Origin: Candidatus Eisenbacteria bacterium
GTDB taxonomy: Bacteria; Eisenbacteria; RBG-16-71-46; SZUA-252
Assembly: GCA_005893305.1 (NCBI GenBank)
Contig: VBOZ01000033.1
Location: forward strand, 1-41,572
Reading direction: 5' to 3'
DNA length: 41,572 nt
The stretch's first letter is position 1, and every line of letters starts with the position of its first letter. The notes below the pieces were generated by a model, which did not search any database, had not been told where the DNA came from, and was given only the letters and a program-made list of their open reading frames with translations. Shown piece by piece: positions 7,555-16,070 of this stretch. Both the position numbers and the translations under genes were made by a program.

Positions 7555-10464
7555 GTGTTGCGCGCATGGGAGCGGCCCCTCCGGGGGTCGCTCCTTTGGC
7601 TCGTTTTGCTCTGCGGGCTCTCGGCGGCTCTTCCCCGGGCCGCCTGGCCCCAAGCGGATTCGACGAACGGCGTCATCCTAGGGGTCGTGCTGGATCAGGA
7701 AGATCGCCAGCCGATGCCCAACGCGCGCGTGGGAATCTACCGGGTGCTCCCTGCCGACTCGGAGTGGACGATGGTGAAGGGCGCGCTTACCGGCCCGGAC
7801 GGCTCCTTCCGATTCGAGGTGCCCCCCGCGACCTATCGCGCGATTTTCAACTACCAGTCTTACTCCGTGCTCGTTCGGGATGATGTCAAAGTCGTCGCGG
7901 GCGGCACGATCGACCTGACCGTCACCCTGACGCCGAAGCCCCTTCAGATCAAAGGCGTGGACGTGAAGGGACAGGAGCGGCAGAGCTCCGAGGCGACATC
8001 CCTCGTCAAGCAGAAGAAAGCCGAATACGTCACCGACGCGATCACCTCGGAGCAGATCTCGAAGTCAACCGATTCGAACGCCGCGGAAGCGCTGCAGCGG
8101 GTCACGGGCCTCTCGGTGGTCGGAGGCCGCTACGTGTACGTCCGGGGCCTCGGAGAGAGGTATAGCTCCACGCAGGTGAACGGCGCGAGTGTCGGGACCC
8201 CGGAGCCCAACAAGAAGGTCGTACCGTTGGATGTCTTCCCCTCAGGCTCACTCGATAACATCGTCGTGCAGAAAACCTACACGCCCGATCAGGAGGGCGA
8301 GTTCGCCGGCGGCGTGATCGATTTGAACACCCGCGACCGCACGGAAGGAAAGAGCGTCTCGCAGAACATCACCATGGGCTACTCCGCGAGCGTGTTGGAT
8401 CGAAAGTTTCTGACGTACAAAGGCGGGGGCCTCGACTTCCTCGGGTTCGACGACGGGGCACGCAGCTATCCTGACTTTTTCAAGAAATTGGCCGGCGAGC
8501 GGCGGGTAGTACAACGAGGCGTCTTCGGCGGGGACGGCTTTACTCGGGAGGAAGTGCAGGCTCTGGGGAGGTCCTTCAACAAGACGTATAGCCCGGAGCG
8601 GACCGGAGGCAAGCCGAATTACAGCTACGCGGGGAGCTATGGCCGGGGCTTCAGCTTCTTAGGCAAGCAGGTCGGTGTCTTAGCGGCGCTCACGCTCAGC
8701 AACAGCTTCACGACGCTGGACCGCGACAACAACGCCTACTCCGGCACGAGCGCGAGGCTGACGCCGCTCTATCTGTACAAGGTCGCCGAGTCCAAGGCAA
8801 ACGTTCTGGGGGGCGCGATCACCAACCTCAGCCTTCGGCTGAGCGAGTCGCATTCCATCCAGTTCCGCGGCCTCTACACGCGGAGCGCCGAGGACAATGC
8901 GCGCGTGATGCAGGGCCCCAATTTCAATTTCGGCACCGATCTGGTTCGGATCTCGAGCCTCGATTACATCCAGCGGGGGCTCTTTCTGGGGGTCCTGAGC
9001 GGCACGCACGGCTTCCACGCCTTGGGCGACCTCCAGGCCGACTGGCGGGCCAGCTACTCGGAGGCGGCGCGCGGGGAGCCGGATCGACGCGAATCGATCT
9101 ATGAGTCGGATGGACGCGGTGGGGTGCAGCTCTCCGGGCGCGCGTCGATTCCGCTCACGCGAACCTTCGGCGATATGAATGAATACGACCGCGCCGCGGC
9201 CGGAAGCCTGGCGCGGTCCGTCCATCTCTGGGAGGGCCGCGACCTCAAGTTGAAGATCGGCGGCGCGTACCGGAGCAAGAATCGCCTCTCGTCGTTCCGG
9301 CGCCTCGGGTTCCGGCTCGGATCACAGGGTCGGAGCCAGCTCGATCTCTCGCTGCCCCCGGAATCCTTGATCGTGGACGAGAACATCAAACCCGGATTTT
9401 TCGAGCTTCAAGAGGAGACGCGCGAAAACGATACCTATCGGGCCTCCCAGCAGATCCGCGCCGGCTACGGCATGGCGACGATTCCGGTTCTCGCGAAGCT
9501 CGAGATTCTCGCTGGGGCCCGCGTCGAGGACTCGCGCCAATTCGTCGAGGCCAAGAGCCCGTTTGTCACCACCGTGGCCCCCGTGGACGTCGCGCTGAAG
9601 GACGAGGACCTCCTGCCCGCCCTGAACGCGACCTACCGACTGAGTGACCGGATGAACGCGCGCGGCGGGTACAGCGTGACCGTTTCGCGGCCCGAGCTGC
9701 GGGAGATGAGCCCCTTCGACATCTACGACTACGAGACCGGCTATTCCGAGATCGGGAATCCGGAGATCAAGTCCACGCGTATCCAAAACTACGACGCGCG
9801 ATGGGAGTTCTTCCCCGGCACGCGCGAGCTTCTGGCGGTGAGCGGCTTTCGGAAGGTCCTGTTCCAACCCATCGAGAACGTTGTCGAGGGCTCGAGCGGC
9901 GGCTACATCCTCTCACCCCGGAACGGACGCGACGGACGCCTCAGGGGGGTCGAGATCGAGACCCGCGTCGGCGTGAGAAGCATCTGGGACGCGCTCGACC
10001 GGGTCCTTCCGATTCCGGCCTCCTCGAGCACGCTCGACCATTGGGCCCTCAACTTCAACTACTGCCGGGTGGGGTCGAGCGTTCGCGTGCGGACCACGAC
10101 GGACGCCGCTGGAATCCCTGTCTTTCGGAAGGGGCCGCTTCAGGGCCAATCCACGTACGCGCTCAACGCCGGCATCTATTACGGGGCCTCGGCGATTCAA
10201 GGATCGATCATGTTGAGCCGGTTCGGCCAACGCCTCGCGCAGGTCGGAGCCGGCGCCTACCCGAGCAGCTTGCCCGACATCTACGAGCATCCCCCCACCA
10301 CTTTGGACATGACGATGACGAAAGGGCTCGGCTCCATGCTCACGCTCCGCCTCACCGCCGAGAACTTGCTCAACGATGCGACCGAGTTTCGACAGCTCGG
10401 GCTGGTCGTGCGTCGCTTCAACATCGGGCGCTCCTACTCACTCTCCCTGAACATCAAGGGCTAG
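7555..10464 (+). CDS. TonB-dependent outer-membrane receptor with carboxypeptidase-regulatory-like N-terminal domain
   Basis: The 969-residue protein has a signal peptide (hydrophobic about 10-27) and a carboxypeptidase-regulatory-like beta domain (about 38-125). The plug domain follows (about 145-260), with Y-V-R-G-L-G-E-R-Y and V-P-L-D-V-F-P, then a long beta-barrel ending in an aromatic-rich strand (S-Y-S-L-S-L-N-I-K-G). Such receptors import scarce ligands across the outer membrane using TonB/ExbBD energy. The start is GTG 7555, 25 nt after the beta-helix gene; an exported protein follows 15 nt after its stop, so the three look like one operon. The shared upstream PhoB-type array and the neighbouring pst genes suggest a phosphorus-containing ligand. 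This is inference; no residue identifies the substrate. Confidence 0.92.
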   Translation: MLRAWERPLRGSLLWLVLLCGLSAALPRAAWPQADSTNGVILGVVLDQEDRQPMPNARVGIYRVLPADSEWTMVKGALTGPDGSFRFEVPPATYRAIFNYQSYSVLVRDDVKVVAGGTIDLTVTLTPKPLQIKGVDVKGQERQSSEATSLVKQKKAEYVTDAITSEQISKSTDSNAAEALQRVTGLSVVGGRYVYVRGLGERYSSTQVNGASVGTPEPNKKVVPLDVFPSGSLDNIVVQKTYTPDQEGEFAGGVIDLNTRDRTEGKSVSQNITMGYSASVLDRKFLTYKGGGLDFLGFDDGARSYPDFFKKLAGERRVVQRGVFGGDGFTREEVQALGRSFNKTYSPERTGGKPNYSYAGSYGRGFSFLGKQVGVLAALTLSNSFTTLDRDNNAYSGTSARLTPLYLYKVAESKANVLGGAITNLSLRLSESHSIQFRGLYTRSAEDNARVMQGPNFNFGTDLVRISSLDYIQRGLFLGVLSGTHGFHALGDLQADWRASYSEAARGEPDRRESIYESDGRGGVQLSGRASIPLTRTFGDMNEYDRAAAGSLARSVHLWEGRDLKLKIGGAYRSKNRLSSFRRLGFRLGSQGRSQLDLSLPPESLIVDENIKPGFFELQEETRENDTYRASQQIRAGYGMATIPVLAKLEILAGARVEDSRQFVEAKSPFVTTVAPVDVALKDEDLLPALNATYRLSDRMNARGGYSVTVSRPELREMSPFDIYDYETGYSEIGNPEIKSTRIQNYDARWEFFPGTRELLAVSGFRKVLFQPIENVVEGSSGGYILSPRNGRDGRLRGVEIETRVGVRSIWDALDRVLPIPASSSTLDHWALNFNYCRVGSSVRVRTTTDAAGIPVFRKGPLQGQSTYALNAGIYYGASAIQGSIMLSRFGQRLAQVGAGAYPSSLPDIYEHPPTTLDMTMTKGLGSMLTLRLTAENLLNDATEFRQLGLVVRRFNIGRSYSLSLNIKG

Positions 10465-10479
10465 GGGCCCGGCGAGTCG

Positions 10480-11268
10480 GTGAGTCGCTCGAGGCTGGTG
10501 ACGCCCACACGCGTCGGCGTGGCCTTGGCGGTCGGGATCGCGGCGGTAGCGACCGCCTCGGCCCTGCTTGCGCCGTCGCGGCGGCCGGCCGCGACGCGGG
10601 CACCGGCCGCCAACGGGCAATCCGGAATCGACAATCCGCCGAATCCCAATCGAAACGTCAGGGCGGCATCCGCTGCCGCGCGTCAGGGCCCGATGGGGCG
10701 GAGGGTCACGGGATCCGCCTCCGGGATCGCGTTGCCTCGACTCCACTCGCCGCTCGAGCGGTCGCCTGGCTACTACCCGCCGGACGATCCCGAGTCGATG
10801 TCGGTTATCACGGGGCACCGGGACGCGCCGCTCGTCGATCTGGAGCTGACGGGTGGAGGCGCCTCCATCGATCAGCTCGGCAGGATGCTCGTCGCGGGGA
10901 TCAACGCCCGGGACGAGGCGGCGCTCCACGCGCTGGGTGTGACTCGAAAGGAATTCGAAATCATTCTATGGAGGGAATTCCCGGAGAGCAGGCCGATAAC
11001 CCACATCACGGCGGACGACGCATGGGAAATGGCGAGCATTCAGAGCCACGCCGGTGTCAGCCGCACGGCGGGAAGTTTCGGCGGTCGCAATCTCGAATTC
11101 ATACGAATCGACTGCGGGCCGCCCATCCCGTACCGCAATTTCACGCTCCACCGCCAGGTGGAGATCGCCACGAAGGACCCCTCCACGTCCCAGGAGGTGC
11201 GCCTCAACTTCGCGCCTTCGTTCGTCGAGCGCCACGGCCGATTCAAGGTGCTCACGTTCAAGGATTGA
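10480..11268 (+). CDS. exported or membrane-anchored protein of unknown function, third gene of the receptor operon
   Basis: A GTG start at 10480, 15 nt after the receptor stop, gives 262 residues. There is a hydrophobic N-terminal segment (about residues 11-31) that could be an uncleaved anchor or a signal peptide, then a low-complexity Pro/Asn/Arg linker to about residue 85. A compact C-terminal part (about 105-262) ends with beta-strands such as R-F-K-V-L-T-F-K-D. I do not recognise the family. Its position suggests a periplasmic accessory of the TonB receptor. Codon use resembles its neighbours, and no other reading frame here is better. Confidence 0.65.
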   Translation: MSRSRLVTPTRVGVALAVGIAAVATASALLAPSRRPAATRAPAANGQSGIDNPPNPNRNVRAASAAARQGPMGRRVTGSASGIALPRLHSPLERSPGYYPPDDPESMSVITGHRDAPLVDLELTGGGASIDQLGRMLVAGINARDEAALHALGVTRKEFEIILWREFPESRPITHITADDAWEMASIQSHAGVSRTAGSFGGRNLEFIRIDCGPPIPYRNFTLHRQVEIATKDPSTSQEVRLNFAPSFVERHGRFKVLTFKD

Positions 11269-11337
11269 GGGCCCCCGCGAGGATGAGGGTTCGCGAGGAT
11301 TGAGCCCGACGCCGACGGCCTGCTCACCCCCAGGAAC

Positions 11338-11392
11338 CGTAACCTCGAAGTGAAGAGCCCGAAATCGCATCGAAATCACCGTCGCGTAGTCT
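11338..11392 (+). promoter_or_regulatory. possible weak PhoB box array and -10
   Basis: CGTAACC (11338), a poor copy (11349), CGAAATC (11360) and CGAAATC (11371) are 11 bp apart. TAGTCT (11387-11392) lies 49 bp from the first, the spacing seen at the stronger sites. The two inner copies match CGTAACA at only 4 of 7 positions, so this site is less certain. Predicted TSS is near 11399. Confidence 0.4.
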
Positions 11393-11400
11393 TCCCGGCA

Positions 11401-11775
11401 ATGAGAGCGAAAACGATGTTTGCCCTCAAGGAGCGCGCCGGGGTTGCAGCCCACTCCGAACTTCATCCCGCCCCTCTTGCGGACCTCGGCGCCTCCTTTT
11501 CCACTTGGATCGAGACGGATCTCTACCTTGCCGCGCTGGTCGCTGCGTCCACGTCCTCGCCGTCGCCCGAAACTCCCACCCGTTCTTTGGACGTGCCCGG
11601 GGGATCGAGTGAAATCGACCGGACGGGCGATTCGGCGTGGCAGGGAAAAGTGTTGTTCCGCGTCCCCGGCGGCACGGCGCCGGACGGCGCAACGGGTGGC
11701 GGCTCGAGCCCGGGGTACACGTGGAGCTCAAGACTACGACGGAAGCTTCTCGCGCGGCGCCGACGACCGTCGTAA
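11401..11775 (+). CDS. doubtful small open frame, 124 codons
   Basis: ATG 11401 to TAA 11775. The product has no recognisable domain; its last 20 residues are arginine-rich, which is common in spurious frames of GC-rich DNA. There is no Shine-Dalgarno, and the predicted start site of the upstream array falls almost on the ATG. It could be a leaderless gene, a broken gene, or noncoding. I list it because the array at 11338-11392 implies that something is transcribed here. Confidence 0.2.
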   Translation: MRAKTMFALKERAGVAAHSELHPAPLADLGASFSTWIETDLYLAALVAASTSSPSPETPTRSLDVPGGSSEIDRTGDSAWQGKVLFRVPGGTAPDGATGGGSSPGYTWSSRLRRKLLARRRRPS

Positions 11776-11797
11776 CCCATGAACCCGAAATCGGAAC

Positions 11798-11822
11798 GCC
11801 CGGGGGCTTGGCCCCCCCGGGC
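11798..11822 (+). terminator. strong GC hairpin, possible terminator
   Basis: GCCCGGGGG (11798-11806) pairs with CCCCCGGGC (11814-11822) in a 9-bp stem with a 7-nt loop. It lies just after the doubtful frame and about 90 nt before the porin promoter. There is no T-run, so it may be an atypical terminator. Confidence 0.4.
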
Positions 11823-11900
11823 GGCCGCGCCATTTGGAGCGAGGCGCACCAGCCGCCTCCGACCTCCCGAACGGGCCCGCCAGCCCCTGACGCCCAGCCA

Positions 11901-11964
11901 TGTTACGAACGTAACAATGAAGGCATGGGTCCGTAACATTTCGTTCACACGCCACCCCTATCTT
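11901..11964 (+). promoter_or_regulatory. predicted PhoB box array, palindrome and -10 of the porin-pst operon
   Basis: CGTAACA occurs at 11910-11916 and again at 11932-11938, exactly two 11-bp steps apart; GTTCACA follows one step later (11943). TATCTT (11959-11964) lies 49 bp from the first copy. The first copy also forms a perfect inverted repeat with the preceding TGTTACG (TGTTACGAACGTAACA, 11901-11916), so a second, back-to-back site may exist. Predicted TSS is near 11971. Confidence 0.7.
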
Positions 11965-12048
11965 TACGATAAGAACGCGGGAAAGAGAGCGGCCGGGGGA
12001 ACGCCCCGGCGCGCGAACGAAACCCCGCCTCGAAGCCAGGGAGGTGTG

Positions 12049-13152
12049 ATGAAGTTACGGAAGTGGTGGCTCGCCGGAGCCGTCGTGGTGGTCCTGGGCA
12101 GTAACGGGCTGGCCTTTGCACAGCAGGTGCCGGCTACGGAGCCGGATTTCCCGCGCGGGCGAATCAGCGGTTACCTGTTCGGGGATCTTTATTACAACGT
12201 GACCGGTGATCCCGTGCACACGTACAGCGGGTCGGGAGCCGACTTGGGCAAGGCGAACATCGACGGCGCGCCGGGCCTGATCGGAAAGGATCTGAATGGA
12301 ATGCAAATACGCCGGATTTACTTCCAGGCGGACAATGACCTCTCCATCAAGTTCTCGACACGCTTCCGGCTCGAGGCGGACAGCAAGGCGCTCACCTCCG
12401 ACGGGAAGATCGGTGTCTACGTGAAGGCGGCGTATCTCCAGGCCAAGAACGTCTACCCCGGCGGGACCTTCTTCGTCGGGATGATCCCGACCCCGATCTT
12501 CGAGACGGCGGAAGACCTCTGGGGCTACCGGTCGCTCGAGAAGACGATCGCCGATTTTCGCGGCCTCGCCAGCTCGGCCGACCTGGGAGCGGAGTTCAAG
12601 GGCAGCATCGACCCGGGGAAGAAGATCCAGTACGCCGCGATGATCGGAGACGGGACCGGCCAGAAGCCGGAGACCAACCGGTACAAGCGTGTCTACCTGG
12701 CGCTGCCCACGCGGCCGAACGATATGTTCCTTCTGGAGCCGTACGTCGACTACGAGGCCGGTCCGAACAACGAGGAGCACACTACCTACAAGGGCCTCGT
12801 GGGAGTCGATCACCGGCGCGGGACCTTGGGCGTGGAGGTCGTGGACCGGATCAACCATGTGGGCGGAGTGACCACCGAGCCGTTCGGGATCTCGGCGTAC
12901 GCGCGGGGGCACGTCCATCCCAAGCTGGGATGGGTGGCCCGCTACGACCGGTGGCAGCCGAATACCCGCGCGGCGAACCGGATCGACACAGACATGTACA
13001 TAGCGGGCCTTGACTGGGAGCCCTTCAAGGACGTCCACTTCATTCCGAACGTGGAATCCGCCCAGTATCGCGCGCGGGGCACGGCCTTGGCGCCGTCACA
13101 TCACGACCTCCAAGCGCGCCTCACCGTCTACTATCGTTGGAGCAAGCCTTGA
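12049..13152 (+). CDS. outer-membrane porin, probably phosphate-starvation induced
   Basis: ATG 12049 follows GGGAGGTGTG; the frame is open 90 codons further upstream but overlaps the promoter, so this start is preferred. The 367-residue product has a signal peptide (to about A-F-A, residue 24) and then alternating amphipathic beta-strands with tight turns, ending in V-Y-Y-R-W-S-K-P. Strands such as R-R-I-Y-F-Q-A-D and F-S-T-R-F-R-L-E-A-D resemble the OprP/OprO-like phosphate-selective porin fold. I infer that it passes phosphate or related anions into the periplasm for PstS, encoded 26 nt downstream. The PhoB-type array upstream supports this. Selectivity for phosphate cannot be proven from the sequence. 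Confidence 0.8.
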   Translation: MKLRKWWLAGAVVVVLGSNGLAFAQQVPATEPDFPRGRISGYLFGDLYYNVTGDPVHTYSGSGADLGKANIDGAPGLIGKDLNGMQIRRIYFQADNDLSIKFSTRFRLEADSKALTSDGKIGVYVKAAYLQAKNVYPGGTFFVGMIPTPIFETAEDLWGYRSLEKTIADFRGLASSADLGAEFKGSIDPGKKIQYAAMIGDGTGQKPETNRYKRVYLALPTRPNDMFLLEPYVDYEAGPNNEEHTTYKGLVGVDHRRGTLGVEVVDRINHVGGVTTEPFGISAYARGHVHPKLGWVARYDRWQPNTRAANRIDTDMYIAGLDWEPFKDVHFIPNVESAQYRARGTALAPSHHDLQARLTVYYRWSKP

Positions 13153-13178
13153 AGCTCGGAAATAACTGGAGGAACATC

Positions 13179-14261
13179 ATGAAGATGAAAACGATCCTAA
13201 ATCTGATGGGCCGCGCCGCGACGCCGGTCGCGCTTGTGGCGTCAATGGCGATGCTCAGCGCTTCGTTCGGCTGCGCCTGGGCCGACGTCAAGTTGACGGG
13301 TGCCGGGGCGACGTTCCCCTACCCGCTCTACTCGAAGTGGTTCGACATGTACAACAAGAAGACCGGAGTCGAGATCAACTATCAGTCGATCGGGAGCGGC
13401 GGCGGAATCCAGCAGGTCAAGGCCGGAACGGTCGACTTCGGCGCGAGCGACGCACCGCTGACGAACGCGCGGCTCAAGGAAATGCCGCGGAACGTGATCC
13501 ACTTCCCGACCGTGGCGGGGGCCGTGGTTCTGGCGTACAACCTTCCGTCGGTGAAGGAGCCGATCCAGCTTACGCCGGATGCGGTCACCGGGATCTACCT
13601 AGGCAAGATCACCATGTGGAACGACAAGAGGATCGTGGCCGCGAACCCGGGTGTGGCGCTCCCCGGCGCGCCGATCCTGCCCGTCCATCGCTCGGACGGG
13701 AGCGGCACGACGTACATCTTTGTTTCCTATCTCTCCGCCGTGAGCCGGGAATGGAAGGATCTGGTCGGCGCGAACACTTCCGTGAGCTGGCCCGTGGGAA
13801 TCGGCGGGAAGGGGAATGAGGGCGTCGCCGGGCTAATCCGACAAACCCCGAACTCGATCGGCTATGTCGAGCTGGCGTACGCGAAGCAGAATAACTTCAC
13901 CGTCGCACGCGTCCAGAACAGCTCCGGCAAGTTCATCGAGCCGTCGCTGGCCTCGACCACGGCGGCGGCGGCGGGCGCGGCCGCGGCGCTCGCGAAGGAT
14001 GTCCGCACCCCGATCGTCAACTCCCCGGCGCCCGACGCCTATCCGATCGCGGGGCTCACGTACCTCCTCGTTTACCAGGAGCAGAAGGACGATGCGAAGG
14101 CCAGGGCGCTGCGTGACTTCATCGCCTGGGCGAACACCGAGGGACAGGAAGTCGCGGAGACCCTCGATTACGCAAGATTGCCGGAGCCCGTGGTCCAGGT
14201 GAACGAAGCCAATCTCATGAAGCTCACGGTAAGGGGCAAGCCGATTGTCGCTTCAAAGTAG
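13179..14261 (+). CDS. pstS: periplasmic phosphate-binding protein PstS
   Basis: PstS captures inorganic phosphate in the periplasm and hands it to the PstCA channel. The start ATG 13179 is preceded by GGAGGA at 13168-13173. The 360-residue protein has a signal peptide ending near C-A-W-A (about 35). The binding motifs follow: T-G-A-G-A-T-F-P-Y-P, S-I-G-S-G-G-G, D-F-G-A-S-D-A-P-L and H-R-S-D-G-S-G-T-T, all hallmark phosphate-ligating loops. It lies 26 nt after the porin and overlaps pstC by 17 nt, so porin-pstS-pstC-pstA form one operon. The Cys before A-W-A is not in a good lipobox, so I favour a soluble protein. Confidence 0.96.
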   Translation: MKMKTILNLMGRAATPVALVASMAMLSASFGCAWADVKLTGAGATFPYPLYSKWFDMYNKKTGVEINYQSIGSGGGIQQVKAGTVDFGASDAPLTNARLKEMPRNVIHFPTVAGAVVLAYNLPSVKEPIQLTPDAVTGIYLGKITMWNDKRIVAANPGVALPGAPILPVHRSDGSGTTYIFVSYLSAVSREWKDLVGANTSVSWPVGIGGKGNEGVAGLIRQTPNSIGYVELAYAKQNNFTVARVQNSSGKFIEPSLASTTAAAAGAAAALAKDVRTPIVNSPAPDAYPIAGLTYLLVYQEQKDDAKARALRDFIAWANTEGQEVAETLDYARLPEPVVQVNEANLMKLTVRGKPIVASK

Positions 14262-15177
14262 ACGGCTCCCCGCGGACGAAATTTATCGGGGGCTTCTCCT
14301 CGCCGCCGCGACCAGCGTCTTCCTCGTCGTCGCCTTGATCGTCTTCGAGGCGGCGCGAGGGGCGGGGCTCTCGATCCGTACGTTCGGCTTTGGGTTCTTG
14401 ACCGGCACCGACTGGGATCCGGTCGCGGACCACTACGGTGCCCTGCCGTACATCTACGGCACCGTCGTGACGTCGGCGATCGCCTTGATCCTGGCGGTCC
14501 CGGTCGGAATCGGCAGTGCCGTCTTCCTGGCGGAGCTCGCCCACCGGCGCGTCGGCTCCGCCGTCTCCTTCGTCATGGAGCTTCTCGCGGCGATCCCCAG
14601 CATCGTGTACGGCATCTGGGGCTTCTTCGTGCTGGCGCCTTTCCTTCGCGGTGCGATCGAGCCGTGGCTGATCCAGCACTTCGGATTTCTCCCGCTCTTT
14701 CGAGGGGCTCCCTTCGGCATCGGAATCCTGAACGCGGGAATCATCCTGGCGATCATGATCGTCCCGACCATCATCTCGATCTCGCGGGAGGTCCTGCTCG
14801 CGACGCCGCAATCCCTCCGCGAGGCGTCCTTGGCGCTCGGCGCCACGCGCGCCGAGGCCATCGGCGTGACTTTGGGCGCGGCGCGGCCGGGCATCCTCGG
14901 GTCCGTCATCCTCGCCCTCGGGCGCGCCCTTGGCGAGACGATGGCGGTGACCATGGTGATCGGCAACACCAACCGGATCACCGGCTCGATCCTCGATCCC
15001 GGCGCCACGATGGCCAGCGTGATCGCGAACGAGTTCACCGAGGCGACCGGGACGCTCTACCTCTCCGCGCTGATCGAGATCGCCCTGGTGCTCTTCGCGG
15101 TGACCATCGTCGTGAACGCGATCGCCCGCGTACTCGTCTACTGGGCGACGGGCGGAAAGCGTGAGGCCGTCGCGTGA
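14245..15177 (+). CDS. pstC: phosphate ABC transporter permease PstC
   Basis: One of the two inner-membrane channel subunits of the Pst importer. The 310 residues show about six transmembrane segments and the binding-protein-dependent permease (EAA-like) motif E-A-S-L-A-L-G-A-T-R-A-E-A at the cytoplasmic loop that docks onto PstB, followed by A-L-G-R-A-L-G-E-T-M-A. The TTG start at 14245 lies inside the end of pstS (17-nt overlap), suggesting translational coupling. The gene ends in a GTGA overlap with pstA. Confidence 0.95.
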   Translation: MSLQSRRLPADEIYRGLLLAAATSVFLVVALIVFEAARGAGLSIRTFGFGFLTGTDWDPVADHYGALPYIYGTVVTSAIALILAVPVGIGSAVFLAELAHRRVGSAVSFVMELLAAIPSIVYGIWGFFVLAPFLRGAIEPWLIQHFGFLPLFRGAPFGIGILNAGIILAIMIVPTIISISREVLLATPQSLREASLALGATRAEAIGVTLGAARPGILGSVILALGRALGETMAVTMVIGNTNRITGSILDPGATMASVIANEFTEATGTLYLSALIEIALVLFAVTIVVNAIARVLVYWATGGKREAVA

Positions 15178-16070
15178 CGCGGGCCCGCTCCACCGCGGCC
15201 GCCGCCGCCGTCGTTCGCTCCGCCGGTGGCGGCTTCCTGCGCGTCCGGCGGAACCTCTGGGACCGGCTCGTCGTGGTGGCCTGCTACATGTCGGTCGCCC
15301 TCGTTCTTCTTCCGCTCGCCCTCATCATCTGGCACCTGCTGGCGCATGGAATCTCGGGGCTGTCGATCAAGTTCTTCACCCACATGCCCGCGCCGGTCGG
15401 CGAGGCGGGTGGGGGCATGGCGAACGCGATCGTGGGGACGCTCATCGTGGTAACGGCGGGCGCGGTCATCGCGGTTCCGCTCGGCATCGCGGCGGGCGTC
15501 TACTTGGCCGAGTTCGGCCGCAACCCCTTCGCCGGGATGGTCCGGTATACGACCGATCTCCTGAGCGGCGTTCCGTCGATCGTCGTCGGGGTCGCCGCGT
15601 ACGGCCTGGTGGTCTTGTCGATGGGGCGTTTCTCCGCCATCGCGGGCGGCGTGGCCCTCGGGATTCTCATGCTGCCGACGGTCATCCGCTCGACCGAGGA
15701 GATGGTGCGCCTCGTGCCGCAGTCGTACCGCCACGCCGCGCTCGCGCTGGGGGCGCCCCGCTGGAAAGTCACGCAGCAGGTGGTGTTGCCGGCCGCCCGC
15801 GCGGGGATCGTCACGGCCAGCATGCTCGCGGTCGCTCGGGCCGCGGGCGAGACCGCTCCGCTCCTCTTCACCGCGCTGGGCAATCGATTCTGGTCGACGA
15901 AGCTCGACCAGCCGATCGCCACGCTGCCCGTGTTCATCTACGACTACGCTCGGGCTCCCTACGACGATTGGAACAGGCAGGCGTGGACCGGCGCGCTGGT
16001 CCTCGTTCTGGTGGTGACGCTGATCTCGGGGGTGCTGCGGGTTACGGCGAGGCGGGTCCGGAGCCGGTAG
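15174..16070 (+). CDS. pstA: phosphate ABC transporter permease PstA
   Basis: Partner channel subunit of PstC. The 298-residue protein has a first transmembrane helix after a basic N-terminus, then five more, and the permease loop A-A-L-A-L-G-A-P-R-W-K-V with A-R-A-A-G-E-T-A-P-L-L-F, diagnostic of PstA. The GTG start (15174) overlaps the pstC stop by 4 nt. Its 3' end overlaps the 3' end of phoU, encoded on the other strand, by 29 nt; no terminator separates the two convergent units. Confidence 0.95.
   Translation: MTRARSTAAAAAVVRSAGGGFLRVRRNLWDRLVVVACYMSVALVLLPLALIIWHLLAHGISGLSIKFFTHMPAPVGEAGGGMANAIVGTLIVVTAGAVIAVPLGIAAGVYLAEFGRNPFAGMVRYTTDLLSGVPSIVVGVAAYGLVVLSMGRFSAIAGGVALGILMLPTVIRSTEEMVRLVPQSYRHAALALGAPRWKVTQQVVLPAARAGIVTASMLAVARAAGETAPLLFTALGNRFWSTKLDQPIATLPVFIYDYARAPYDDWNRQAWTGALVLVLVVTLISGVLRVTARRVRSR

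Larger units (their letters stand above)
11269..12048 (+). other. 780-nt region without a confident gene; two PhoB-type arrays and a strong hairpin
   Basis: Between the exported protein and the porin there is no convincing conserved gene. The region holds a possible PhoB-type array with -10 (11338-11392), a doubtful 124-codon frame (11401-11775), a 9-bp GC hairpin (11798-11822), the porin's PhoB-type array (11910-11964) and a leader of about 80 nt. The spacing suggests a separate transcript of about 430 nt between the two arrays. Confidence 0.5.
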
